Shown here in pieces: positions 9,613 to 17,029 of a stretch of DNA of 64,000 nt. The notes beneath the pieces are model-generated. The model searched no databases. It had not been told where the DNA came from and saw only the letters and a program-made list of their open reading frames with translations. A program made the translations under genes and the position numbers. Position 1 is the first letter of the stretch. The number at the start of each line of letters is the position of its first letter. Origin of the DNA: an uncultured Pseudomonadota bacterium (GTDB lineage: Bacteria > Pseudomonadota > Gammaproteobacteria > Burkholderiales > Thiobacillaceae); the NCBI GenBank assembly GCA_903835655.1, contig CAILNT010000056.1, positions 1 through 64,000 of the forward strand, written 5' to 3'.

Positions 9613-10209
9613 TCACCTCTTTTTGAAGGCGGCTTCCTCGCCGGAGAGCAGTTTTCGGATGTTGCCGTGATGGCGCGCCAGCACCAGTGCACAGAGCAGG
9701 GCGAGCAGGCCGGTTTCCGTGCCGGAGCCCAGCAACAGCCAGCCATAGAAAGGCGCCAGGGCCGCGGCGACCAGGGCGGACAGCGAGGAGATGCGGGTGA
9801 GGGCGAAGACGATCGCCCAGGTCGCCACGGTCAGTCCGCCCAAACGGGCGTCCAGGGCGAGCAACACGCCCAGCGCGGTGGCCACCCCCTTGCCGCCCTT
9901 GAAGCCGAAGAAAACCGGAAACAGATGCCCCAGGAAGGCGGTCAGCGCCGCCAGATAGGGCGTATACGCGGGAAGCCCCCAGGTTGTGCTCGCCCATTGC
10001 GCCAGCCACACGGCGACGTAGCCCTTGAGCGCATCGCCCAGCAAGGTCAGCGCGGCAGCCGATTTCCTGCCAGTGCGCAGCATGTTGGTCGCACCTGGGT
10101 TGCCGGAACCGTGTTTGCGCGGATCCGGCAGGCCGTAGCCGCGGGCGACCAGTATCGCGAAGGAGACCGAGCCCAGGAGGTAGGAGGCGACGAGAAGCAA
10201 TTCAGTCAT
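9613..10209 (-). CDS. plsY: Glycerol-3-phosphate acyltransferase PlsY
   Basis: PlsY transfers an acyl group from acyl-phosphate to glycerol-3-phosphate, the first step of phospholipid synthesis in the PlsX/PlsY route. The 198-aa membrane protein shows the family's conserved cytoplasmic motifs: GSGNPGATNMLRTG near residue 34 and the glycine-rich FGFKGGKGVATALG near residue 100. Several membrane helices are evident. It is divergent from folB with a 59-bp gap, a common neighbourhood near tsaD. Confidence 0.96.
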   Translation of the reverse strand: MTELLLVASYLLGSVSFAILVARGYGLPDPRKHGSGNPGATNMLRTGRKSAAALTLLGDALKGYVAVWLAQWASTTWGLPAYTPYLAALTAFLGHLFPVFFGFKGGKGVATALGVLLALDARLGGLTVATWAIVFALTRISSLSALVAAALAPFYGWLLLGSGTETGLLALLCALVLARHHGNIRKLLSGEEAAFKKR

Positions 10210-10268
10210 TTGCGCGGTCCGTGCGTAAAATCCGCGGCAATTCCAGAAGCAAAAGGGCCGGGGGTTGG

Positions 10269-10625
10269 ATGGACATACTGTTTTTGCGGGATTTCCGCCT
10301 GGAGCTGATTATCGGGCTCTACGAATGGGAGCGCAAAGCGCCGCAGCCGGTGATGATCGACCTGGAGATCGGTTTGTACGATCACAAGGCGGGGCATACC
10401 GACGAGATCGGCGACACCATCCACTACGGCGAGGTGGCGCGGCGCATACGCGAAAGCGTGGCTACGCGCGAGATCCGCCTGGTGGAAACCCTGGGCGAAC
10501 ATATCGCCGAGATCGTGCGCGGCGAATTCGGCGCACCCTGGGTGAAAGTCACCGTGCGCAAGCTCGCCATCCTGCGCGGGGTCAAGGAATTGGGCATCAT
10601 CGTCGAGCGTGGTTCGCGGCTGTAG
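10269..10625 (+). CDS. folB: Dihydroneopterin aldolase FolB, 118 aa
   Basis: FolB cleaves 7,8-dihydroneopterin to 6-hydroxymethyl-7,8-dihydropterin in folate synthesis; folP, a later step, is at 47613 in this window. The start is the ATG at 10269 (MDILFLRDFRLELIIGLYEWER), preceded by a G-rich ribosome site; upstream in-frame codons carry no conserved sequence. The IHYGEVARRI and LVETLGEHIAEIV segments carry the conserved pterin-binding residues. Confidence 0.95.
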   Translation: MDILFLRDFRLELIIGLYEWERKAPQPVMIDLEIGLYDHKAGHTDEIGDTIHYGEVARRIRESVATREIRLVETLGEHIAEIVRGEFGAPWVKVTVRKLAILRGVKELGIIVERGSRL

Positions 10626-10640
10626 CAGGCCCGTCCCGTT

Positions 10641-11240
10641 TCATCCACCCCAGGGCTGCATCAACTCGTGCGCGACGCCGAGGTGGTCGAGGATGCGCGC
10701 GACGATGAAGTCCACCACCTGTTCCACGTTGCCAGGGCGGTGGTAGAAGCCGGGGTTGGCCGGCAGGATGGTGGCGCCGGCCTCGGCCAGGGCAGTCATG
10801 TTGCGCAAATGGATGAGCGAGAACGGGGTCTCCCTGGGCACCAGGATCAGCGGCCGCTTTTCCTTCAACATCACATCGGCTGCGCGTTCGATCAGATTGT
10901 CGGCCAGACCCTGGGCGATGGCCGCCAGGGTGCCCATGGTGCAGGGACAGACCGCCATCGCGGCGGCCGGGTTGGAGCCGGAGGCGGCGGGTGAGAACCA
11001 CTCCTCCTTGCCGTAGGCGGTGAGCCGCCCCCCGTGTCCACGGTAGCGGGCGTCGAAGAAAGCCACCACCTCGGCGTTGCCGGTGGGGAGTTGGAGGTCG
11101 AGCTCCTGTTTGGCGACGATGCGCGCGGCCTGGGAGATCAGCAGATCGACCTGGCAACCGGCGCGTAGCAGGCATTCCAGCAGACGCAGGCCATAGGCCA
11201 TGCCGGAGGCGCCGGTGAGCGCTAAGGTGATGCGATTCAT
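10641..11240 (-). CDS. ubiX: Flavin prenyltransferase UbiX
   Basis: UbiX makes the prenylated FMN cofactor of the UbiD decarboxylase in ubiquinone synthesis. The 199-aa product begins MNRITLALTGASGMAYGLRL, a flavin-binding loop, and has VCPCTMGTLAAIAQG and the C-terminal PANPGFYHRPGNVEQVVDFI. The ATG at 11240 overlaps the stop of the upstream Gx-transporter gene by 4 bp, so it ends a coupled rapZ-NusG-II-Gx-ubiX run. Confidence 0.95.
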   Translation of the reverse strand: MNRITLALTGASGMAYGLRLLECLLRAGCQVDLLISQAARIVAKQELDLQLPTGNAEVVAFFDARYRGHGGRLTAYGKEEWFSPAASGSNPAAAMAVCPCTMGTLAAIAQGLADNLIERAADVMLKEKRPLILVPRETPFSLIHLRNMTALAEAGATILPANPGFYHRPGNVEQVVDFIVARILDHLGVAHELMQPWGG

Positions 11241-11752
11241 GATTTGCTCTCTTGCGGGTTCAACAGATGGACGGCTGCGTATCCGTTCACCAGCCCGGTG
11301 ATCCAGGCGGCCGTCAGGAATAAGGGCATCAGTCCGAGGATGCTGGCCCCGGGCAGTAGCCAGGCATTCACTACCCATAGCTGCGTGCCGACGTGGGCGA
11401 AGGCGGCCAGCAGAGATAGACCCACCGGGCCGAACCAGCGCGCCGGCAGGCGGATCGCCGCAGCCAGCAGCAGCAGGCTGGCGACCCCGCCGGAGAGGCT
11501 CAGCACGAAAGCCGGGGTGAGAAACTGGCCCAGCGCCAGGGCGCCGGCGACGATGCGCAGCCCCGCCACCCAGGCGGCGGTGCGCCAGCCGTAGCGATAC
11601 AGCACGACCAGGGTGACGATGTTGGCGAGGCCGGGTTTGACGCCGGGAATCGGCAACGGAATCGCCGCTTCGGCCAGGGTCAGGCCGATGGCCGCGGCAG
11701 CCAGCGCGGCCACGCGGCGGTCTTCTCCGCTGGCATGGAGTTCGATGTGCAT
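11237..11752 (-). CDS. Gx transporter family membrane protein, 171 aa
   Basis: The family (once annotated as heptaprenyl diphosphate synthase component I) consists of small integral membrane proteins of unproven substrate. The signature IPLPIPGVKPGLANIVTLVV near residue 30 is clear, followed by about four more helices. It starts 1 bp after the NusG-domain-II gene, its usual partner. In other bacteria this pair often lies near Rnf or flavin-transferase genes; here ubiX, another flavin-related enzyme, follows directly. Confidence 0.88.
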   Translation of the reverse strand: MHIELHASGEDRRVAALAAAAIGLTLAEAAIPLPIPGVKPGLANIVTLVVLYRYGWRTAAWVAGLRIVAGALALGQFLTPAFVLSLSGGVASLLLLAAAIRLPARWFGPVGLSLLAAFAHVGTQLWVVNAWLLPGASILGLMPLFLTAAWITGLVNGYAAVHLLNPQESKS

Positions 11753-11753
11753 G

Positions 11754-12116
11754 TCAGTAATTGAGCGTGTCGTACCCCGCCGCGGCATTTTCCACGCTGA
11801 CGCGGTTGGGCAGGCAGATGGCGGCCCCGCCAGGCGGAATCCAGCCCTGTCGCACGCACAGTTGGCGCGGGCCGGGGTCGCTGGCGACGCGCACACGGCC
11901 GTCGCGAATCTCGATGCGGCTGTAGCCCAACGGGCCCCGGATGTCGATCCGGCGATTCAGACGCAAGCTGGCATCGAGCGCCACCTTGCCGTCCAGGCGC
12001 ACGATGACCCGCCCTTCCAGGCTGTCCGACTGATGCATCCACAAGCTGCCCACCAGGGCGAGTCCCGCGAGCAGGATCAGCCAGTCGCCAGGGCGGGGCG
12101 TTGCGAGCAGGTTCAG
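11754..12116 (-). CDS. NusG domain II-like protein, 120 aa, probable CTG start
   Basis: One N-terminal membrane helix (WLILLAGLALVGSLW) is followed by an extracytoplasmic beta domain (EGRVIVRLDGKVALDASL, YSRIEIRDGRVRV, RQLCVRQGWI) ending in LPNRVSVENA. This is the NusG-II-like family that pairs with Gx transporters. The frame has no ATG before the helix. The CTG at 12116 overlaps the rapZ stop codon (cTGA) and has GGGAG 5 nt upstream, so I take it as start; the ATG at about residue 30 would cut into the helix. Confidence 0.75.
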   Translation of the reverse strand: MNLLATPRPGDWLILLAGLALVGSLWMHQSDSLEGRVIVRLDGKVALDASLRLNRRIDIRGPLGYSRIEIRDGRVRVASDPGPRQLCVRQGWIPPGGAAICLPNRVSVENAAAGYDTLNY

Positions 12117-12946
12117 GAAAGCTCCCGGTGCCGGATCAACACCTGCTGGGCATCGCGGAAATGGTCGGCCAGGGCTTCCGCGAAATAGACGGAACGATGC
12201 TGGCCACCGGTGCAGCCCAGTCCCACGGTGAAGTAGCTGCGGTTGTCCCGGATGTAGGATGGCAGCCACTTGGTGATGAAGGCGCGGAGATCCTCGAGCA
12301 TCTCCGCCACCTGTTCCTGGGCCTGCAAGAAGGCGATGACCGGCGCATCGCGCCCGGTCAGCGGCCTCAGGATGGGGTCGTAATGCGGATTGGGCAGGCA
12401 GCGCATGTCGAAGACGAGATCGGCATCCATCGGGATGCCGTGCTTGAAGCCGAAGGATTCGAACACCAGGGTGAAACTGGCGTTGTGCAACTCGAGGAAG
12501 TCCTTGATCCAGTTGCGCAGGGTGTTGGCGGAGAGATCGCTGGTGTCCATCTGATGCGCGTTTCCGGAAAGCCACGCCAGCATCTCGCGCTCCTCGCGGA
12601 TGCACTCTTCCAGGGAGCGCTCACCGGTGTTGAGTGGATGGCGCCGCCGCGTCTCCGAAAAACGTTTGACCAGGGTTTCGTCCTTGGCGGTGAGGAAGAT
12701 GATGCGCAGGTCGACCTTGCCTCGCAGGCGTTCCAGTTCCTCGGGCAAGCCGACCAGGCTGCCGCCGCTGCGCGAGTCGATGCTCAACGCCGCGTCCTGG
12801 ATGCCGAGTAGTTCCAGGTACTCGACGGCCTCCAGCAGCAAGGCGGCCGGCAGGTTGTCGACGCAATAGAAGTTGGCGTCTTCCATGGCCTTGAGGGCGA
12901 CACTCTTGCCCGATCCGGACAGTCCGCTGACGACGACGACTCGCAT
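12113..12946 (-). CDS. rapZ: RNase adapter protein RapZ, 277 aa
   Basis: RapZ is a nucleotide-binding adapter that in enterobacteria delivers GlmZ sRNA to RNase E; in other groups its target is less clear. A Walker A motif is at residues 8-15 (GLSGSGKS). The conserved C-terminal domain reads FTVGLGCTGGQHRSVYFAE. The ATG at 12946 is chosen because conserved sequence starts there; upstream in-frame sequence belongs to the intergenic gap. No PTS or rpoN genes are adjacent, unlike in many relatives. Confidence 0.95.
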   Translation of the reverse strand: MRVVVVSGLSGSGKSVALKAMEDANFYCVDNLPAALLLEAVEYLELLGIQDAALSIDSRSGGSLVGLPEELERLRGKVDLRIIFLTAKDETLVKRFSETRRRHPLNTGERSLEECIREEREMLAWLSGNAHQMDTSDLSANTLRNWIKDFLELHNASFTLVFESFGFKHGIPMDADLVFDMRCLPNPHYDPILRPLTGRDAPVIAFLQAQEQVAEMLEDLRAFITKWLPSYIRDNRSYFTVGLGCTGGQHRSVYFAEALADHFRDAQQVLIRHRELS

Positions 12947-13050
12947 GATTCCATGGCCCCAGGTTGAAGTGCCGAGATTATGCCTGTCTCGCACGGTAAT
13001 CTGCTCGCCGTGACCGTGCATACTCGCCGCCTGAGCCAGGAACGCGCCCG

Positions 13051-13485
13051 TTAGCCTGGGGTGGTCGCAGGCTCCTCGATGATCTCGAAGTCGTGGGTCA
13101 TCACCGCGCTCTTGCCCAGGATGATGCTGGCGGAACAGTATTTTTCCGCCGACAGCTTGATGGCGCGGTCGACGATCTCCGGCTTGATGCCGCGGCCGCG
13201 CACGGTGAAATGCATGTGTATCCTGGTGAATATCTTGGGATGATCGCTTGCCCGATCGGCACTGATTTCCACTTCGCAGCCGGTCACGTCCTGGCGGCTC
13301 TTCTTCAGGATCATCACCACGTCCACCGAGGTGCAGCCACCGGTGCCCATGAGCAACATCTCCATCGGTCGCGGGCCCAGGTTGCGCCCGCCGACCTCCG
13401 GCGCGCCGTCCATGATGAGGGCGTGGCCGCTGTCCGACTCGGCCATGAAACAGACGTCTTCCACCCATTTGACGCGGGATTTCAT
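13051..13485 (-). CDS. OsmC family protein (YhfA-like), 144 aa
   Basis: OsmC-fold proteins reduce organic hydroperoxides through two cysteines. Here the first conserved Cys is in GTGGCTSVDVVMIL and the second in SAEKYCSASIILGK, both in the expected positions. The short form and the start MKSRVKWVEDVCFMAES place it with YhfA-type members, whose substrate is uncertain. Its start overlaps the stop of the ElyC-like gene by 4 bp (ATGA). Confidence 0.9.
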   Translation of the reverse strand: MKSRVKWVEDVCFMAESDSGHALIMDGAPEVGGRNLGPRPMEMLLMGTGGCTSVDVVMILKKSRQDVTGCEVEISADRASDHPKIFTRIHMHFTVRGRGIKPEIVDRAIKLSAEKYCSASIILGKSAVMTHDFEIIEEPATTPG

Positions 13486-14246
13486 GCGTGTTCTCCAAAT
13501 TGATTGAGGATGCGATACCAGAGGAGGCCGATGCCTTCATGCATGGCCAGATGGGATTTCAGCAGGGCCTTGGGACTGGGCAGCCAGTCCAGCGGCAGGA
13601 TGGAGCCGGGGCAAAAATAGCCGGTGCCGGCGGGAATGACCACCAGTCCCGCGCGCTCGAATTCCGCCGTGGCACGTTTCAGATGCCAGGAGTGGCTGAC
13701 CAGATAGATGCGCCTGATGCCCTCCTGCTTCAGGATCGCGGCGGAAAAGCGCGCGTTTTCTAGCGTCGTGAGGGAGCGATCTTCCACCCACTTTACCGGC
13801 ACGGCGAATTCCCGCTCCAGCACGGCCCGCATGAGCCGGGCTTCCGGTATTCCCGACTGCGGCGCGCCCCCGGTCACCAGAACGGGCTTCTCGACCCGGC
13901 GCGCGAGCCAGGCGCCATACCGCATCCGTTCGAGGGTGAACTGATTGACGCTGTCGCCGCCATATTCCAGGCTGTGCGCATAGATGCCACCGCTCAGTAT
14001 CACGATAGCATCCGCCTGCGCACCGGTGATCGGCCGAGGCACGGGGTCGAGCATGCCGAGCAGGCGATCGGCCACGACCGGCGTCGACAGCAGCCAGAGC
14101 AGCACCAGGCTGGACGCGATCAGTGCCTTGCCGAGTGCCTGCCGCCGCTTGAGCAGCCACAACCCGGTGAAGGCCAGCAGGAGCAGGTTGAGCGGGGGCA
14201 GGAGGAGGGCTGCGGCCAGGTTGGTGGCCAGAAAGGCGGGCGACAT
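13482..14246 (-). CDS. YdcF/ElyC family membrane protein (DUF218)
   Basis: Two N-terminal membrane helices (residues about 5-30 and 37-60) precede a periplasmic DUF218 domain with DAIVILSGGIY, KPVLVTGGAPQSG, SLTTLENARFSA and LVSHSWHLKRA. ElyC in E. coli affects undecaprenyl-phosphate use in the cell envelope, so a related role is likely but not shown. It is first in a two-gene unit with the OsmC-like gene and divergent from rplM. Confidence 0.88.
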   Translation of the reverse strand: MSPAFLATNLAAALLLPPLNLLLLAFTGLWLLKRRQALGKALIASSLVLLWLLSTPVVADRLLGMLDPVPRPITGAQADAIVILSGGIYAHSLEYGGDSVNQFTLERMRYGAWLARRVEKPVLVTGGAPQSGIPEARLMRAVLEREFAVPVKWVEDRSLTTLENARFSAAILKQEGIRRIYLVSHSWHLKRATAEFERAGLVVIPAGTGYFCPGSILPLDWLPSPKALLKSHLAMHEGIGLLWYRILNQFGEHA

Positions 14247-14290
14247 GAGCCGCGATTATCCGGATGCCCGTGATTCAGGCAAATACTGGT

Positions 14291-14320
14291 TTGACATGAA
14301 AACGTAAAACACCATAGAAT
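14291..14320 (+). promoter_or_regulatory. Sigma-70 promoter of rplM-rpsI
   Basis: A perfect -35 TTGACA (14291-14296) is followed after 18 bp by TAGAAT (14315-14320), 37 bp upstream of the rplM start codon. It suits the high, constitutive expression needed for ribosomal proteins. Confidence 0.8.
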
Positions 14321-14357
14321 TCCGCGCTTTCCGAAGCTCCCCTTTGGGTACGACAAT

Positions 14358-14786
14358 ATGAAAACCTTCTCCGCTAAGCCCCATGAGGTCCAGCACGACT
14401 GGTATCTGGTGGACGGCACCGACAGGGTGCTGGGACGTCTGGCGTCCGAGATCGCCCGCCGTCTGCGCGGCAAGCACAAGGCCATCTTCACTCCGCACGT
14501 GGACACCGGCGACTACATCGTCGTGGTCAACGTCGAAAAGCTGCGCGTGACCGGCAACAAGGCCGAAGGCAAGAAATACTACAGCCACACTGGCTACCCC
14601 GGCGGTATCAACGAGACCACCTTCGGCAAGATGCAGGACCGTTTCCCCGGCCGTGCGCTGGAGAAGGCGGTCAAAGGCATGTTGCCCAAGGGTCCGTTGG
14701 GCTATGCGATGATCAAAAAACTCAAGGTCTATGCCGGCGGCGCTCACCCGCATACCGCGCAGCAGCCCAAAACCCTGGAAATCTGA
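14358..14786 (+). CDS. rplM: 50S ribosomal protein L13
   Basis: The 142-residue protein matches L13 over its length: [60 protein letters not shown] and the [12 protein letters not shown] tail. L13 is an early assembly protein of the large subunit. It forms the conserved rplM-rpsI pair, with 8 bp between the genes. Confidence 0.98.
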   Translation: MKTFSAKPHEVQHDWYLVDGTDRVLGRLASEIARRLRGKHKAIFTPHVDTGDYIVVVNVEKLRVTGNKAEGKKYYSHTGYPGGINETTFGKMQDRFPGRALEKAVKGMLPKGPLGYAMIKKLKVYAGGAHPHTAQQPKTLEI

Positions 14787-14794
14787 GGTCCCGA

Positions 14795-15187
14795 ATGATC
14801 GGTAACTACTACTACGGCACTGGCCGCCGCAAGAGCTCAGTCGCTCGTGTGTTCATCAAGGCGGGTTCCGGCAACATCGTCGTCAACGGCAAGCCCGTAG
14901 ACCTCTATTTCGCCCGCGAAACCGGCCGCATGATCGTGCGCCAGCCTTTGGTGCTGACCGAACGCGATATCACCTTCGATATCATGGTGAACGTCAACGG
15001 CGGTGGTGAAACCGGCCAGGCCGGCGCGATCCGCCATGGCATCACCCGCGCCCTGATCGAATACGACGCGGGCCTGAAACCCACTCTGAAGAAAGCCGGT
15101 CTGGTGACCCGCGACGCCCGCGAGGTCGAACGCAAGAAGGTCGGCTTCCACAAGGCGCGCCGTCGCAAACAGTTCTCCAAACGTTAA
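14795..15187 (+). CDS. rpsI: 30S ribosomal protein S9
   Basis: This 130-residue basic protein begins with [18 protein letters not shown] and ends [10 protein letters not shown], the C-terminal tail that reaches the P-site tRNA in the ribosome. [15 protein letters not shown] is the family core. It is cotranscribed with rplM and followed by a strong terminator. Confidence 0.98.
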   Translation: MIGNYYYGTGRRKSSVARVFIKAGSGNIVVNGKPVDLYFARETGRMIVRQPLVLTERDITFDIMVNVNGGGETGQAGAIRHGITRALIEYDAGLKPTLKKAGLVTRDAREVERKKVGFHKARRRKQFSKR

Positions 15188-15210
15188 TTTTGTTTGGAGC
15201 CACGAGAAGG

Positions 15211-15231
15211 CCGCCCATGGGGCGGTTTTTT
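15211..15231 (+). terminator. Rho-independent terminator of rplM-rpsI
   Basis: CCGCCC (15211-15216) pairs with GGGCGG (15220-15225), followed directly by TTTTTT. It lies 24 bp past the rpsI stop. Confidence 0.9.
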
Positions 15232-15294
15232 CGTTTGAGGTGGCTTCAACGCCATGTTCGTACAGCGGATTGATACTCGAATGGGAGTGACAGC

Positions 15295-16335
15295 ATGATC
15301 AAGGTAGGCATCGTTGGCGGCACCGGCTACACCGGGGTCGAGCTTCTCAGGTTGCTGGCACAGCATCCGGAGGTGGAACTGGCCGCCATCACCTCTCGCA
15401 AGGAGTCGGGTATGGCGGTAGCGGACATGTTCCCCTCCCTGCGCGGCCGGGTATCGCTGGCCTTTACCACGCCCGAGGACGCGCCGCTTGCGTCCTGCGA
15501 CGTGGTGTTCTTCGCCACGCCCAACGGTGTGGCCATGAAGCAGACGCGCGAACTGCTCGACGCCGGGGTCAAGGTCATCGATCTGGCCGCCGACTTCCGC
15601 ATCCAGGATGTCGCTGAGTGGTCGAAATGGTACGGCATGGAGCATGCCTGCCCGGATCTCGTGGCCGAGGCGGTCTATGGCCTGCCCGAGATCAACCGGG
15701 AAAAAATCAGGGGCGCGCGTCTGATCGCCAATCCCGGCTGCTACCCCACCGCCGTGCAGCTGGGCTTCCTGCCGCTGGTGGAAGCCGGCGTGGTCGATAC
15801 CGCCTGGATGGTGGCCGATTGCAAATCGGGCGTGTCCGGCGCCGGTCGCAAGGCGGAGGTCGGCGCGTTGTTCGCGGAAGCTTCCGACAGTTTCAAAGCC
15901 TATGCCGTGCCCGGGCACCGCCACTGGCCGGAAATTCGCCAGGGCCTCGCACGCATGGCGGGCGACGCGGCTGGGAAAAACGTGGGCCTGACCTTCGTGC
16001 CCCACCTCACCCCGCTGATCCGCGGCATCCATGCCACCTTGTATTGCAAGCTGACGCAAGAGGTCGATGTACAGGCACTGTTCGAGCAGCGCTATGCCAA
16101 CGAGTATTTCGTCGATGTCCTGCCGGCGAAATCGCACCCGGAAACCCGGTCCGTGCGCGCCTCCAACCTGTGCCGCATCGCCGTGCACCGCCCCCAGGGT
16201 GGAGACACGGTGGTCATCCTCTCCGTGATCGACAACCTGGTGAAAGGCGCCGCCGGCCAGGCGGTGCAGAACATGAATCTGTTGTTCGACCTGCCAGAGA
16301 ATACGGCGCTCACACAGATTCCAGTCATGCCTTGA
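15295..16335 (+). CDS. argC: N-acetyl-gamma-glutamyl-phosphate reductase ArgC
   Basis: ArgC reduces N-acetylglutamyl phosphate to the semialdehyde with NADPH in arginine synthesis. The 346-aa protein has the nucleotide-binding start [18 protein letters not shown], the catalytic cysteine in [15 protein letters not shown] and the conserved [23 protein letters not shown] sequence just before the ATG supplies the ribosome site. It stands alone among arginine genes here, between rpsI and erpA, a common betaproteobacterial order. Confidence 0.97.
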   Translation: MIKVGIVGGTGYTGVELLRLLAQHPEVELAAITSRKESGMAVADMFPSLRGRVSLAFTTPEDAPLASCDVVFFATPNGVAMKQTRELLDAGVKVIDLAADFRIQDVAEWSKWYGMEHACPDLVAEAVYGLPEINREKIRGARLIANPGCYPTAVQLGFLPLVEAGVVDTAWMVADCKSGVSGAGRKAEVGALFAEASDSFKAYAVPGHRHWPEIRQGLARMAGDAAGKNVGLTFVPHLTPLIRGIHATLYCKLTQEVDVQALFEQRYANEYFVDVLPAKSHPETRSVRASNLCRIAVHRPQGGDTVVILSVIDNLVKGAAGQAVQNMNLLFDLPENTALTQIPVMP

Positions 16336-16367
16336 TTTTTTGTGACTGATCCCTACTTGACACGTGG

Positions 16368-16396
16368 TTGACGGACGCTGTCCTGGCGCCAATAAT
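16368..16396 (+). promoter_or_regulatory. Probable promoter of erpA
   Basis: TTGACG (16368-16373) and AATAAT (16391-16396) are spaced by 17 bp, 34 bp upstream of the erpA ATG. I see no clear IscR-type operator. Confidence 0.55.
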
Positions 16397-16430
16397 GTCC
16401 CGCACTTTGACCTGATATAGGAGTTTCGCG

Positions 16431-16778
16431 ATGAATGCCGCGACCGAAATGAGCCCCTTCAATTTCACCGACAATGCCGCCAACAAGGTGAAAGCCCTGA
16501 TCGAGGAAGAAGGCAACCCTGAACTCAAGCTGCGGGTATTCGTCACCGGCGGCGGCTGTTCCGGCTTCCAGTACGGTTTCACCTTCGATGAAGTGACCAA
16601 CGAAGACGACATGATCATGGAAAAGAACGGCGTCACGCTGTTGGTCGACCCCATGAGCATGCAGTACATGTTGGGCGCGGAAGTCGATTACACGGAAGGG
16701 CTGGAGGGCGCGCAGTTCGTCATCAAGAACCCGAACGCCACGTCCACCTGTGGCTGTGGTTCCTCCTTCTCGGTCTGA
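16431..16778 (+). CDS. erpA: Iron-sulfur cluster insertion protein ErpA
   Basis: ErpA is an A-type carrier that hands iron-sulfur clusters to apoproteins. The three cluster-binding cysteines are present: C43 in [11 protein letters not shown], and C107 and C109 in the C-terminal TCGCGSSF. The length of 115 aa is typical. A GGAG lies 9 nt before the ATG. The gene has its own promoter and terminator, so it is monocistronic. Confidence 0.97.
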   Translation: MNAATEMSPFNFTDNAANKVKALIEEEGNPELKLRVFVTGGGCSGFQYGFTFDEVTNEDDMIMEKNGVTLLVDPMSMQYMLGAEVDYTEGLEGAQFVIKNPNATSTCGCGSSFSV

Positions 16779-16794
16779 GTTTGACGCGACCCGC

Positions 16795-16819
16795 AAAGGC
16801 GGCGCAAGCCGCCTTTTTT
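16795..16819 (+). terminator. Rho-independent terminator of erpA
   Basis: A 9-bp stem, AAAGGCGGC with GCCGCCTTT, has a GCAA loop and ends in a run of T residues. It lies 17 bp past the erpA stop. Confidence 0.92.
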
Positions 16820-16833
16820 ATTTGGAGTAGCCC

Positions 16834-17016
16834 ATGCCGGAGAAGAAAGTCGCCTGCCCCACGTGCGGCAAGAAGGTCGTCTGGAGCCCGGAAAATCCCT
16901 GGCGGCCCTTTTGCAGTGAGCGCTGCAAGATGATTGACCTGGGCGAATGGGCCGCCGGGAAATTCAAGATTCCCATGGAGGAAAGCGATGGATTGGACGA
17001 AACCCTGGGCGAATAG
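16834..17016 (+). CDS. yacG: DNA gyrase inhibitor YacG, 60 aa
   Basis: This zinc-ribbon protein binds GyrB and inhibits gyrase in E. coli. Its four zinc ligands are in VACPTCGKK and [15 protein letters not shown]. It ends 13 bp before the radical SAM gene. In many proteobacteria yacG lies near coaE; that is not the case here. Confidence 0.94.
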   Translation: MPEKKVACPTCGKKVVWSPENPWRPFCSERCKMIDLGEWAAGKFKIPMEESDGLDETLGE

Positions 17017-17029
17017 CGTGTAGCAGACC

